Under the pieces are notes generated by a model. That model searched no databases. It was not told where the DNA came from and saw nothing but the letters and a program-made list of their open reading frames with translations. 33,754 bases of DNA from Rhodopirellula sp. (GTDB taxonomy: Bacteria > Planctomycetota > Planctomycetia > Pirellulales > Thermoguttaceae), in NCBI GenBank assembly GCA_012728855.1, contig JAAYEH010000422.1:1-33754 (forward strand), written 5' to 3'. Below are positions 1-8,300 of this stretch, one piece after another. How positions within the stretch are numbered: the first letter of the stretch is position 1; each line of letters starts with the position of its first letter. The position numbers were made by a program, and so were the translations under genes.

Positions 1-308
1 AACTGATCCCGGCGACGCTGGAGGGCGCCAAGCTCCGGCTTCGCCCGATCGTGATGACCTCGCTAGCGTTTGGGTTCGGCGTGTTGCCGCTGGCGCTGGC
101 CAATGGGGCCGGGGCCGGAGCGCAAAATGCCATCGGCATCGGCGTGCTGGGCGGCGTGGCCACCGCCACGTTCCTGGTCACGCTGTTCGCTCCGCTGTTC
201 TACGTGCTGATCTACCGGCTGTTTGGCCAAGAGCGGAAACAGGAAGCGGCCGTCGAGCCGCTGCCGTCGACGGCAGAGGCGGATTGGGACCGCGACCGGT
301 TCGTCTAG
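1..308 (+). CDS. RND efflux permease, C-terminal fragment (AcrB/HAE1-like)
   Basis: The reading frame is open from base 3 and stops at 306-308, so only about the last 101 residues of a roughly 1000-residue permease are inside the window. The visible part covers the last transmembrane helices. It contains the family motif LRLRPIVMTSLAF, then a Gly/Ala-rich segment (NGAGAGAQNAIGIGVLGG) and a final hydrophobic helix ending in YVLIYRLFG, with a short acidic tail. RND permeases are inner-membrane proton/drug antiporters working with a periplasmic adaptor and an outer-membrane channel. The GAQNAIG segment resembles the AcrB-type branch more than the second permease in this window (GAEMRRTLG), so the two are not recent copies. 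An outer-membrane factor gene follows 322 bp downstream on the same strand and may serve this pump. Confidence 0.9.
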   Translation, partial: LIPATLEGAKLRLRPIVMTSLAFGFGVLPLALANGAGAGAQNAIGIGVLGGVATATFLVTLFAPLFYVLIYRLFGQERKQEAAVEPLPSTAEADWDRDRFV

Positions 309-630
309 CCCGCCGTTAGGCGAGCGGCAGATGAGAGCCTGGCCGCGGAGACCCGCGTCAATTTCACAGCAGTTGTTACTCTGCCGATCCTAATCTGCCC
401 CCGGGTCAGCGCCCCATCGTGCTCTTGCGCATCGCTCGGGTATTCTACTGCCTTCTACGGGAACGCACTCGCAGCGCAGTCGTGTCAGCTTGGCACGGCT
501 CCTTTTCTGCAGAATTGCCTTCCGATTGCGCAAGCTTTACGGGCAATGCCCTTTATCTTGTTCGCTCTGGAACTGAAACGACGATGATAGCAATAGAGCA
601 TTCTTTGGCGATTGATCCGGAGGTGATATC
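309..630. other. Intergenic region between RND permease and outer-membrane factor
   Basis: 322 bp without a supported gene. Short open frames here show no recognisable protein features. I see no clear terminator hairpin followed by a T-run. The only strong signal is the ribosome binding site at its right end. A promoter for the downstream gene may lie here, but no convincing -35/-10 pair was found. Confidence 0.6.
619..627 (+). promoter_or_regulatory. Perfect Shine-Dalgarno sequence fixing the OMF start
   Basis: GGAGGTGAT matches the 16S rRNA anti-SD over nine bases and ends 3 bases before ATG 631 (7 bases from the GGAGG core). It decides the start of the outer-membrane factor, which otherwise would have an unusually long N-terminus. 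Confidence 0.8.
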
Positions 631-2298
631 ATGGAAGTGCGTCGTAGAACGGCCCGAAGAACATCGTCGCTTCCGGCCGGGAGCCGGGCCGCCGCGTCCG
701 TTGCATGGTCCTCGGGCCCTCGGATCGCGCGAACGAGCGACTTCCGATCGGTGTCGCTTCTGCTGGTTCTCCTCCTGGCGCTGACTACCGGGTGTACGAG
801 TTGGCGCGAGTACGTCGCCAACGGCTTTAAGGTCGGTCCCAATTATTGTCCTCCCGCAGCCCCGCTGGCCGACCAATGGATCGACGCGCAAACCCCCGAA
901 CTCGACACCGCCAGAGTCCACCACCCGGCCTGGTGGCGTACCTTCAACGATCCGGTTCTCGATTCGCTGGTATCGTCGGCTTACCGGCAGAACCTTACCT
1001 TGCGAGTCGCCGGACTGCGGATCCTGGAGGCCCGCGCCCAGCGGGCCATCGCCGCGGGCGACCTGTTCCCGCAGGCACAGCAGGCTTTCGGCGACTACCG
1101 CCGCACCGCCATCAGCAAGAACGGCGTTGCCGCCATGACGCCCGACCACTTCCTCAGCAATTGGAACCTGGGGGCCACACTCGCCTGGGAACTCGATTTT
1201 TGGGGCCGGTTCCGGCGAGCGATCGAGGCGGCCGACGCCAATCTCGACGCTACTGTGGAGAACTACGACGATGTCCTGGTGATTCTCCTCTCCGACGTGG
1301 CCCAAAGCTACACGGACGTGCGAATCGCCGAGCAGCGGCTGGCCTATGCCCGGCAGAACGTGGAGATCCAGAAGGGCAGCCTGCGGCTTGCGGAAGAGCG
1401 GTTCCGCGAAGGCGTCACGACGCGGCTCGACGTCACCCAGGGCCTGTCGAGCGTTGCACAACTCGAGGCCGCCATCCGCCCGGTGGAGTCGGCCCGCCGG
1501 CAAGCCGTCAACCGGCTATGCATTCTGATGGGAATGCCGCCACAAAGCCTCGACCCGATCCTGGCCGGCCATGAGGGGATTCCCAGCGCACCGCCCCAGG
1601 TGGCCGTGGGTATTCCCGCCGAACTGCTCCGCCGCCGTCCGGATGTCCGCCGCGCGGAGCGGGAGGTTGCCGCTCAGAGCGCGCTGATCGGCATCGCAAC
1701 TTCTGAACTGTATCCTCATTTCTCCATCAACGGCACGATGTACCTCGATGCCACCAGCTTCGAGGATCTGTTCGACGCCGACTCCTTCGCCGGCAACGTC
1801 GGCCCTTCGTTCCAATGGAACATCCTCAATTACGGGCGGCTCACCAACAACATCCGGGTACAGGAATCACGATTCCAGCAATTGGCGGTGCAGTATCAGA
1901 ACGTTGTTCTCCAGGCCAATGCGGAAGCCGAGAACGCCATCGTCGGCTTTCTTAAGGCCCAGCAGCAAGTCCGGTCGCTTTCCGAAAGCACCAATGCGGC
2001 GCGAGAGTCGGTGGAGTTGGTCTCCGCGCAGTACCGCGAGGGAGCCGTTGACTTCAATCGCGTGTTCAACATCCAGCAACTCCTGACCCAGGAACAGGAT
2101 CGGTTGGCAGTCGCTCAGGGCGCGGTCGCCCAGAATCTCATTGAACTCTACCGGGCGTTGGGCGGGGGCTGGCAAATCCGCTTGGACGGCGTGGCAGGGC
2201 CGATGCTCGCCTCCTCGGAGCCACCGCCCGCCGACGCTCCTCCCTCGCCACCGGAAGCCATCGCGCCGACGTTGCCGCCCGCGATCGGTCAGCCTTGA
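631..2298 (+). CDS. RND outer-membrane factor, NodT-type lipoprotein
   Basis: A 555-residue TolC/OprM-like channel that carries RND pump substrates across the outer membrane. After a basic 40-residue leader comes a hydrophobic stretch (residues 42-53) ending in LTTGC55, a lipobox-like site that is slightly off consensus, so lipid attachment at Cys55 is likely. The mature start, FKVGPNYCPP, matches the 'KVGPDYxxP' start of NodT-family factors. Two OEP repeats follow; the family motif 'GIPAELLRRRPDVRRAE' is seen near residue 330 and the second repeat ends in 'LIELYRALGGGWQ'. The C-terminus is Pro/Ala-rich. The 40-residue leader before the signal core is long for a lipoprotein, but the perfect Shine-Dalgarno at 619-627 supports this start. 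It lies between one RND permease upstream and an adaptor/permease pair downstream, so it could serve either pump. Confidence 0.93.
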   Translation: MEVRRRTARRTSSLPAGSRAAASVAWSSGPRIARTSDFRSVSLLLVLLLALTTGCTSWREYVANGFKVGPNYCPPAAPLADQWIDAQTPELDTARVHHPAWWRTFNDPVLDSLVSSAYRQNLTLRVAGLRILEARAQRAIAAGDLFPQAQQAFGDYRRTAISKNGVAAMTPDHFLSNWNLGATLAWELDFWGRFRRAIEAADANLDATVENYDDVLVILLSDVAQSYTDVRIAEQRLAYARQNVEIQKGSLRLAEERFREGVTTRLDVTQGLSSVAQLEAAIRPVESARRQAVNRLCILMGMPPQSLDPILAGHEGIPSAPPQVAVGIPAELLRRRPDVRRAEREVAAQSALIGIATSELYPHFSINGTMYLDATSFEDLFDADSFAGNVGPSFQWNILNYGRLTNNIRVQESRFQQLAVQYQNVVLQANAEAENAIVGFLKAQQQVRSLSESTNAARESVELVSAQYREGAVDFNRVFNIQQLLTQEQDRLAVAQGAVAQNLIELYRALGGGWQIRLDGVAGPMLASSEPPPADAPPSPPEAIAPTLPPAIGQP

Positions 2299-2337
2299 TG
2301 GAGTCGGCATCTTTTACCCAATTAGATTGGTCCGGCA

Positions 2338-2456
2338 GTCGGGAGTTCGGCATGGTTCAAAAAACGGGGACAGGCACGTCGCCGAACCATGTTTTTCAAC
2401 AGCAGAAGCTATTTGGCTCCGAGCCAGTCCCCGTTTTTTGAACCATGTCGGGAGTT
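2338..2456. repeat. 10-bp direct repeat flanking the REP-like element
   Basis: GTCGGGAGTT occurs at 2338-2347 and again at 2447-2456, bracketing the palindromic element at 2351-2447. The left copy is 3 bp from the palindrome and the right copy shares its last base. It may be a duplicated target or part of a larger repeat unit; chance is less likely but not excluded. Confidence 0.45.
2351..2447. repeat. REP-like palindromic element, copy 1
   Basis: A 97-bp element with perfectly complementary 21-bp ends (2351-2371 and 2427-2447). Inside the arms lie GGGGACAGGCAC (2366-2377) and GAGCCAGTCCCC (2421-2432), which are imperfect inverted copies of each other. The same two core blocks recur in the element at the right end of the window, where the outer arms are different. 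The overall plan resembles REP elements mobilised by RAYT (Y1 transposase family) proteins, but no such transposase is in this window. It sits directly after the outer-membrane factor gene and abuts the ribosome binding site of the next gene, so it may also act as a terminator or mRNA-stabilising hairpin. Confidence 0.8.
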
Positions 2457-2462
2457 GTTGCC

Positions 2463-2843
2463 ATGAGTCGATGGATCTGCGGGCTGGGAACAATCTTGTT
2501 GATGTGTGTCGTCCAACGCGAAGTTGGCGCCGAGTCGTGCCTTGATCCCGTGGGCGGTACGCTGCAATGCACTCGCTGTGCGGCCACGGCTTGCTGTTGT
2601 CCCGACCATTACTGCCGCAAGCCGGTTCCCTGCATCCCGTGCCCGCCGATCGGCGTAAGGCCCGACTGCTACAGTCCCAAACCGTCGCCCTGTATTTCCT
2701 GTTGGCCGATGTCGTGGTGTCCGGACACCTATTGCCCCAAACCATTCCCACAGTTCTGCTGGCCAGTCAACCGAGAGTTCTACCACTGTCCTCCATCCGA
2801 TTGCGCGGCTCCCGCCCCCGCCGTTACTCGCACGAAGCCCTGA
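2463..2843 (+). CDS. Secreted Cys/Pro-rich repeat protein, function unknown
   Basis: A 126-residue protein with a signal peptide (hydrophobic residues 6-17, likely cleavage after VGA23). It has 19 cysteines, 17 of them after the signal peptide. Three tandem repeats with an exact 20-residue period start at P47, P67 and P87 (pattern PDxYxxKPxP followed by Cys and ending W/P-P). The spacing suggests a disulfide-stabilised or metal-binding extracellular protein. Similar 'YCxKPxPC' proteins occur in planctomycetes as I recall them, but no function is known to me. The start at 2463 is chosen because GGGAG (2450-2454) lies 8 bases upstream and the signal peptide begins there; an ATG at 2445 lies inside the REP-like arm and is unlikely. 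Its ribosome binding site touches the REP-like element, so transcription must read through that element or start in it. Confidence 0.75.
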   Translation: MSRWICGLGTILLMCVVQREVGAESCLDPVGGTLQCTRCAATACCCPDHYCRKPVPCIPCPPIGVRPDCYSPKPSPCISCWPMSWCPDTYCPKPFPQFCWPVNREFYHCPPSDCAAPAPAVTRTKP

Positions 2844-3022
2844 TCGCGAAGAAACTCACCAGACGCTTGATTCGACGGCGCGCGGGATTCCGCCTCTTCC
2901 GCATGCGGCGCACACGCCTCCTCCGGCTTGCGGTTAAGGTTAATCAAAATACCTCGGACTCTCCCGCTTGACCTGCCCCGATGGCCCGGGTAAAGTCGAA
3001 ATAGACTGCTGGAGGGCCTACG

Positions 3023-3823
3023 ATGCCTGAAGAGCCTCTTTCTCGCGGATCGGCCGGCGCGCGGTTCTTCGCCTTGGAGAATCACGGCCAATTCACCGTT
3101 CTGAAGTTTGGTTCTCGCGCCTCGGAACATGTGACCGACCTTGGCAAGACCGAACGCTTGTGGGAAGCCTTGACAGTCGGTTGCGGTGTTCCGGATCAGG
3201 TTCTGCTCATTTCGAGTGCATCGGATAGCTTCTCGCCGGCCAGCATGGACGCATTCTGGGACCAGGTTTACCGCGAGCAAGGTAAAACGGAATTGCTGTT
3301 GCCAGAGGCTCTCGCCGGTCTTGGACTCTCGAGGCAGGAGAACGCATTCAGACAGTTCATCGAGATCGTGCGCGCGACCGACAGGTTGGTCATCATGGCG
3401 CTTCAGGGGGAGTGCGATTTCAGTTTCCTGGGGGCGGCGCTTGCCTGTGATTATCGAATTGCTGCCGAGGACACCTTATTCGTCAATCGCCTTTTCCAAT
3501 CCGAGGCGACGGCCGGCGTCCTAACGTGGTTCTTATCGCGATACCTGGGCCACGCCGAGGCTGCCGACATTCTACTGGAAGGCCGGTCCCTGACTGCCAG
3601 TGAGGCGTACGAACTCAAGCTGGTGAACAAGATTGCCCAAGCCGGCGAATTTGAACGGCTGTCGCTGGATACGGCCAGGCGGTTCGCGGCCATTCCCGCC
3701 CCGACTCTTCGCGCGATCAAACGCAGCCTTGTCGCGTCCGCCGAAAGCCTCGGCACATACGTCGACCAGATTGGCGCTGGGTTTTGCCGCGTGAAGGGGC
3801 CTCCGGCCACGGGAACCTGGTAG
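3023..3823 (+). CDS. Divergent enoyl-CoA hydratase/isomerase (crotonase-fold) protein
   Basis: A 266-residue protein with a GGAGG ribosome binding site at 3011-3015, 7 bases before ATG. The crotonase fold is recognisable from ALACDYRIAAEDT (about residues 140-152) and the C-terminal 'GRSLTASEAYELKLVNKI' segment followed by 'APTLRAIKRSL'. Crotonases stabilise acyl-CoA enolates with two backbone NH groups; here the usual AGAD loop reads FSPASMD and the Gly-Gly-Gly of the second oxyanion site reads FSF before LGAALACD. By eye alignment the first catalytic Glu (Glu144 of rat hydratase) is absent and the second (Glu164) is Asp. It is therefore probably not a standard enoyl-CoA hydratase; substrate unknown. 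It stands alone between the Cys-rich gene and the RND adaptor, with no other beta-oxidation gene nearby. Confidence 0.8.
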   Translation: MPEEPLSRGSAGARFFALENHGQFTVLKFGSRASEHVTDLGKTERLWEALTVGCGVPDQVLLISSASDSFSPASMDAFWDQVYREQGKTELLLPEALAGLGLSRQENAFRQFIEIVRATDRLVIMALQGECDFSFLGAALACDYRIAAEDTLFVNRLFQSEATAGVLTWFLSRYLGHAEAADILLEGRSLTASEAYELKLVNKIAQAGEFERLSLDTARRFAAIPAPTLRAIKRSLVASAESLGTYVDQIGAGFCRVKGPPATGTW

Positions 3824-3958
3824 GCAATCGATCTTCTATACCGTTTACCGTGCAAGCCCCGCGGCGATGCCGTGGAGGTCGGAATTGTGCGAGGGCCACG
3901 GCGAAGACGCCGGCAACGATGCCATCCATCAGGCCCGCGAATCCCCGCCTGAAAGAGG

Positions 3959-4024
3959 TGCAACACCAAGCGGAGTTGCAGACAGACCGGGGGATTGGTT
4001 AAGATCGTTTACTGAGTCGTTGCA
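3959..4024. promoter_or_regulatory. Operator-like TGCAAC/GTTGCA half-sites upstream of the RND adaptor
   Basis: TGCAAC (3959-3964) and GTTGCA (3975-3980) form a 6-bp inverted repeat with a 10-bp spacer. A third half-site, GTTGCA at 4019-4024, belongs to a longer 9-bp inverted match with the first (AGGTGCAAC 3956-3964 against GTTGCACCT 4019-4027). The arrangement upstream of an efflux operon fits binding of a dimeric repressor, but no regulator gene is in the window and the site is unproven. Confidence 0.35.
3976..4005 (+). promoter_or_regulatory. Possible sigma-70 promoter of the RND adaptor/permease pair
   Basis: TTGCAG (3976-3981) and TAAGAT (4000-4005) are spaced by 18 bp and match the -35 and -10 consensus at 5 and 4 positions. 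Transcription would begin near 4012, about 38 bases before ATG 4050. The -35 box overlaps an operator-like half-site. This placement agrees with the lipoprotein start at 4050 rather than an upstream one. Confidence 0.3.
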
Positions 4025-4049
4025 CCTTTCGAACCTCGTGGTATGGCCA

Positions 4050-5297
4050 ATGCGCTACTTCCTTTCGATCTCGTTGATCACCGCACTGTGTCTTGGAATG
4101 ATCGCCCTTTCCGGATGCAGCGAAGGCGCGCCGGCCGCGGGGCAGACGCCGCCGGCACCGCCCGAGGTGACGGTGAGCAAGCCGATTCTACGCGAAGTGA
4201 CCGACTATCTCGAATTTCCCGGTGAGACGGCGCCGATCGGGGAAGTGGAAATCCGGGCGCGAGTGACCGGGCACATTGTGAAGGTGAACTTTCAGGACGG
4301 GCAAGAGGTGAAGAAGGGCGACCTGCTGTTCGAAATCGATCCTCGCCCGTATCAGGCGGCCCTGGACCGGGCAAAAGGCGAGCTGGCCCGGGCGCACGCC
4401 TTACGTTCCAAGGCGCAGGCCGATGTGGCGAGGGCGGAGCGGCTGCGGCCCTCGGGAGCAATCAGCCAGGATGACTACGAACTGGCCGTGTCGCAACTGG
4501 CCGTTTACGAAGCGTCGATTCAGTCGGCCGAGGCCGCCGTGAGGGATGCCGAATTGAACCTGGAGTTTACCCGAGTGATCTCGCCGATCGACGGCCGCGT
4601 GAGCCGACGGCTGATCACCGAAGGCAACCTGGTGCAATCCGGGCAGAGCAACTCCACGGTCCTGACCAAGGTGGTGACCACCGATCCGATCCATGTCTAT
4701 TTCCGAATCGAGGAACCCGCCTTGTTGCGGTACATGGATCAGGACTGGCGATCGGGCAAGGAGGTGATGCTGAGCCGGATCCACGAGTTGAAGGTTCCGG
4801 TCGAGATCGGCCTTGCCCATGAGGAGGGATTTCCGCACCAGGGAGTTCTCGATTTTCTCGATAACGCGGTCCAATGCCAGACCGGCACGCTTTGCGCCCG
4901 CGGCCTGTTTGAAAACTCGCGGAAGTACCTCACGCCCGGGCTTTACGTCCGCGTCCGCATACCCATCGGCAAGCCGCACGAGGCTCTGCTAATCAGCGAG
5001 CGGGCCATCGGCAGGAATCTGAAAGAAAAATTCGTGTTCACGGTGGACGAGAACAACATGGTTCAGCAGCGGCCGGTCGAACTGGGCTCTCTCCAGGACG
5101 GCTTGCGCGTCGTCGAGTCCGGGATCGGTCCCGAGGATACGGTGATCGTCAACGGGATCCAGCGTGCCCGTGCCGGCAAACCGGTGGCGCCGCACCTGGA
5201 AGAACATGCGGCGATTGCGGAGTCGTCGCGAGGCGCCTCGCAGGGCGAGGCCGGGCAAGCGAGGCCCGCCGGCGATACACGAGTAGCGACGAAGTAG
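4050..5297 (+). CDS. RND efflux periplasmic adaptor (HlyD/MFP family lipoprotein)
   Basis: A 415-residue membrane fusion protein linking an RND permease to its outer-membrane channel. The start at 4050 is chosen because it gives a compact lipoprotein signal (MRYFLSISLITALCLG...) with lipobox LSGC at residues 21-24; the frame is open further upstream but that part is not protein-like. Family features follow in order: first barrel-sandwich half (FPGETAPIGEVEIRARVTG, INFQDGQ-like VNFQDGQEVKKGDLLFEID), the DPRPYQAALDRAKGEL start of the alpha-hairpin, the second half (LEFTRVISPIDGRVSRR), then beta-barrel and membrane-proximal domains. The tail is Ala/Gly/Arg-rich. The permease gene begins 12 bp downstream, so the two form an operon. 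The substrate cannot be read from the sequence. Confidence 0.93.
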   Translation: MRYFLSISLITALCLGMIALSGCSEGAPAAGQTPPAPPEVTVSKPILREVTDYLEFPGETAPIGEVEIRARVTGHIVKVNFQDGQEVKKGDLLFEIDPRPYQAALDRAKGELARAHALRSKAQADVARAERLRPSGAISQDDYELAVSQLAVYEASIQSAEAAVRDAELNLEFTRVISPIDGRVSRRLITEGNLVQSGQSNSTVLTKVVTTDPIHVYFRIEEPALLRYMDQDWRSGKEVMLSRIHELKVPVEIGLAHEEGFPHQGVLDFLDNAVQCQTGTLCARGLFENSRKYLTPGLYVRVRIPIGKPHEALLISERAIGRNLKEKFVFTVDENNMVQQRPVELGSLQDGLRVVESGIGPEDTVIVNGIQRARAGKPVAPHLEEHAAIAESSRGASQGEAGQARPAGDTRVATK

Positions 5298-5309
5298 GGA
5301 GCCAGTGCG

Positions 5310-8300
5310 ATGTTTTCCCATTTCTTCGTCGAGCGCCCCATCCTCGCCTCGGTGCCATCGATCATTATCACGCTGTTAGGGCTTGCCGCGGTATTCTCGC
5401 TGCCGATCTCGCAATATCCGGAGATCACGCCTCCGACCGTTCGCGTATCGTGCGTTTATCCCGGCGCCAGCGCCGAGGTTCTGGCCGATACGGTGGCCTC
5501 GCCGATCGAGCAGCAGGTGAACGGGGTGGAGAACATGCTCTACATGTCGTCGCAGTGCAGCAACGACGGCACGTATCAGCTCACCGTGACCTTCAAGGTG
5601 GGATCCGACCTGAACATGGCCCAGGTGCTGGTGCAGAATCGCGTCGCCCTGGCTCTGCCCACCCTGCCCGACGTGGTCAAGCAGATCGGCGTGACCACGA
5701 TGAAGCGTTCTCCCGACCTGATGCTCATTGTGAATCTGTTCTCGCCCAGCGGCCGATACGACCAGCTCTACTTGAGCAACTACGCCCTGACGCGCGTTCG
5801 CGACGAACTCGCCCGCCTGGACGGAGTGGGCGATGCGATGGTCTTCGGCCAGCGGGAGTATAGCATGCGAGTCTGGCTCAACCCGGACCAGCTCGCGTCG
5901 CGGAGGATGACGGTGGGCGACGTCGCCCGGGCGCTGCGGGAGCAGAACGTGCAGGTGGCCGCCGGCCAGCTCGGCCAGCAGCCCGCCGCCGACCACATCG
6001 ACTTCCAGTACACCATGACCACGCTGGGGCGGCTGCGCGATCCCGAGCAGTTCGGCGAGATTGTCGTCAAGACCGGCGGGCGCGGAGAGATCACGCGGCT
6101 GCGCGACGTCGCCCGTATCGAGCTGGGCGCCAAGAGCCAGGACGTCTGCAACTACGTCGACGGCAGGCCCTCCGGCATGGTTGGCGTATTCCAGTTGCCC
6201 GGCTCCAATGCCCTGGACACCGCCGCGCGTGTCAAGGCCAAGATGGCCGAGCTGGGGCAGAGCTTTCCGGAGGGGCTGGAGTACGGGATCTATTACGACA
6301 CCACGCCTTACATCGAAGAGTCGATTCACGAGGTATTCAATACGCTCCGCGATGCTGTGATCCTGGTGGCCGTCGTGGTGCTGGTGTTTCTCCAGAACTG
6401 GCGCAGCTCGCTGATCCCTCTGATCGCGGTGCCAGTGGCGATCATCGGCACGTTCGCCGCCATGGCCGTCTTCGGGTTCAGTCTCAACAACCTCTCGCTT
6501 TTCGGGCTGGTGCTGGCGATCGGCATCGTCGTCGACGATGCGATTGTGGTTGTCGAAGCCGCCGAGCACCATATCGAGCAGGGACTCTCGCCGAGAGCCG
6601 CCGCTCATCAGGCCATGGAGGAGGTCTCCGGCGCGTTGATCGCCATCGGCCTGGTGCTCTCTTGTGTCTTTCTCCCCTGCGTCTTCCTCACAGGGATCAC
6701 CGGGCAGTTCTTCCGCCAGTTCGCACTGACGATTGCGGTTTCCACGATCCTTTCGGCGATGAATTCCCTCACGCTCAGTCCGGCGCTCTGCGCCATTTTG
6801 CTGAAGCCCCGCCACGAGCAGCGCGATCTACTCGCGCGGCTGGTCGATCTCGTGCTGGGGTGGTTCTTCAAGCTCTTCAATGCCGTCTTCTCCGCCTCGG
6901 TGACCGGATATACCTGGATAGTGGGCAGGTTCTTGCGAGTGAGCGCATTGGTGCTGGTGGTCTACGGCGGGCTGCTCTACCTGACCTCCTGGAGCCTTGA
7001 GCGGATGCCGACCGGATTCATTCCCAACCAGGACCAGGGATACCTCTACGTCGTGGCGCAGTTGCCCGATTCCGCGTCGCTGGCGAGGACCGAGGAGGCG
7101 ATGGCCAAGATCGACCAAATCGTGCGGAGCACCAAGGGCGTGGCCCACACCCTGCGAACCTCGGGGATGTCATTCGTCATGGGCGCGAACGGGTCGCACC
7201 TCGGCAACATGTTCGTGATCCTTGATCCTTTTGAAAAGCGGCGGACGCCCGATCTCCGCGCCGACGCCGTGGCGGCGGCGATCCGCCAGCGGCTTGCCGC
7301 GGGCGTGGAAGACGGCACGACGGCCGTCCTCGGCGCGCCCCCCGTCCGCGGATTGGGGAGCACTGGCGGCTTCAAAGTCATGGTTGAGGACCGCGGCGGC
7401 GACGGCTACAACGCCCTGCAGGAAATCAGCGATCAGTTGATCCAGGTGGGCAATCAATCGGCCGGGCTCAGCGGCCTGTTCACGGTATTCCGGGCCAACG
7501 CGCCGCAGCTCTACGTCAACGTGGACCGCACCAGGTGCAAGGCGATGGGAGTGCCATTGACCGAGGTCTTCGACGCCCTCCAGGTCAACCTGGGCGGGCT
7601 CTACGTGAACGATTTCAATCAGTTCGGGCGGACCTGGCAGGTGAATCTGCAGGCCGATGTCCCTTACCGCATGCACCGCGAGCAGGTGCGGCGATTCCAG
7701 GTCCGCAACTCGCGCGGCGACATGGTGCCGCTGGGCTCGCTGGCGGCGATCGAAGACAGTAGCGGGCCCTTCGTGATCAACCGCTACAATCTCTACCCGG
7801 CGGCCGCCGTCAACGGCTCCGTGCTGCCGGGCACAAGCAGCGGCCAGATGATCGCGGCCGTGGAAGCAATCGCGCGGCAGCACCTTCCGGCCTCGATGGC
7901 CATCGAGTGGACGGACCTCACCTACCTCGAGATCATCGCGGGGAGCACCACGCTGTTTGTCTTCGGCGCGGCGGTCGTGCTGGTCTTCCTGGTCCTGGCC
8001 GGACAGTACGAGAGCTGGTCGCTTCCCCTGGCGGTGATCCTCGTGGTGCCCATGTGCATCCTAAGTTCCCTGATCGGACTCTACCTGGCCGGTATGCCCA
8101 TCAACATCTTTACCCAGATCGGCTTTGTCGTTCTGATCGGGCTGGCCAGCAAAAACGCAATTCTGATCGTGGAATTCGCCAAGGCGAAACGGGAGTCGGG
8201 AATGCCCCGCTACGAGGCGACTCTGGCGGCCTGCAAACTGCGTCTGCGGCCGATCATCATGACATCGTTTGCCTTCATTTTGGGCGTCGTGCCGCTGGTG

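Noticed and set aside
491..511. Sigma-54-like -24 element (TTGGCACG) upstream of the outer-membrane factor
   Set aside because: The GC of a -12 element should lie near 504-505 but the bases there are TT; the next GC is too far away.
553..1503. 316-codon open frame on the minus strand
   Set aside because: It is antisense to the outer-membrane factor, has no family features and Arg/Gly-rich low-quality composition, as expected of a shadow in GC-rich DNA.
5376..6815. 479-codon open frame on the minus strand
   Set aside because: It lies wholly antisense to the RND permease, which is full length with all key residues; the His/Gln/Arg-rich translation has no recognisable domain.
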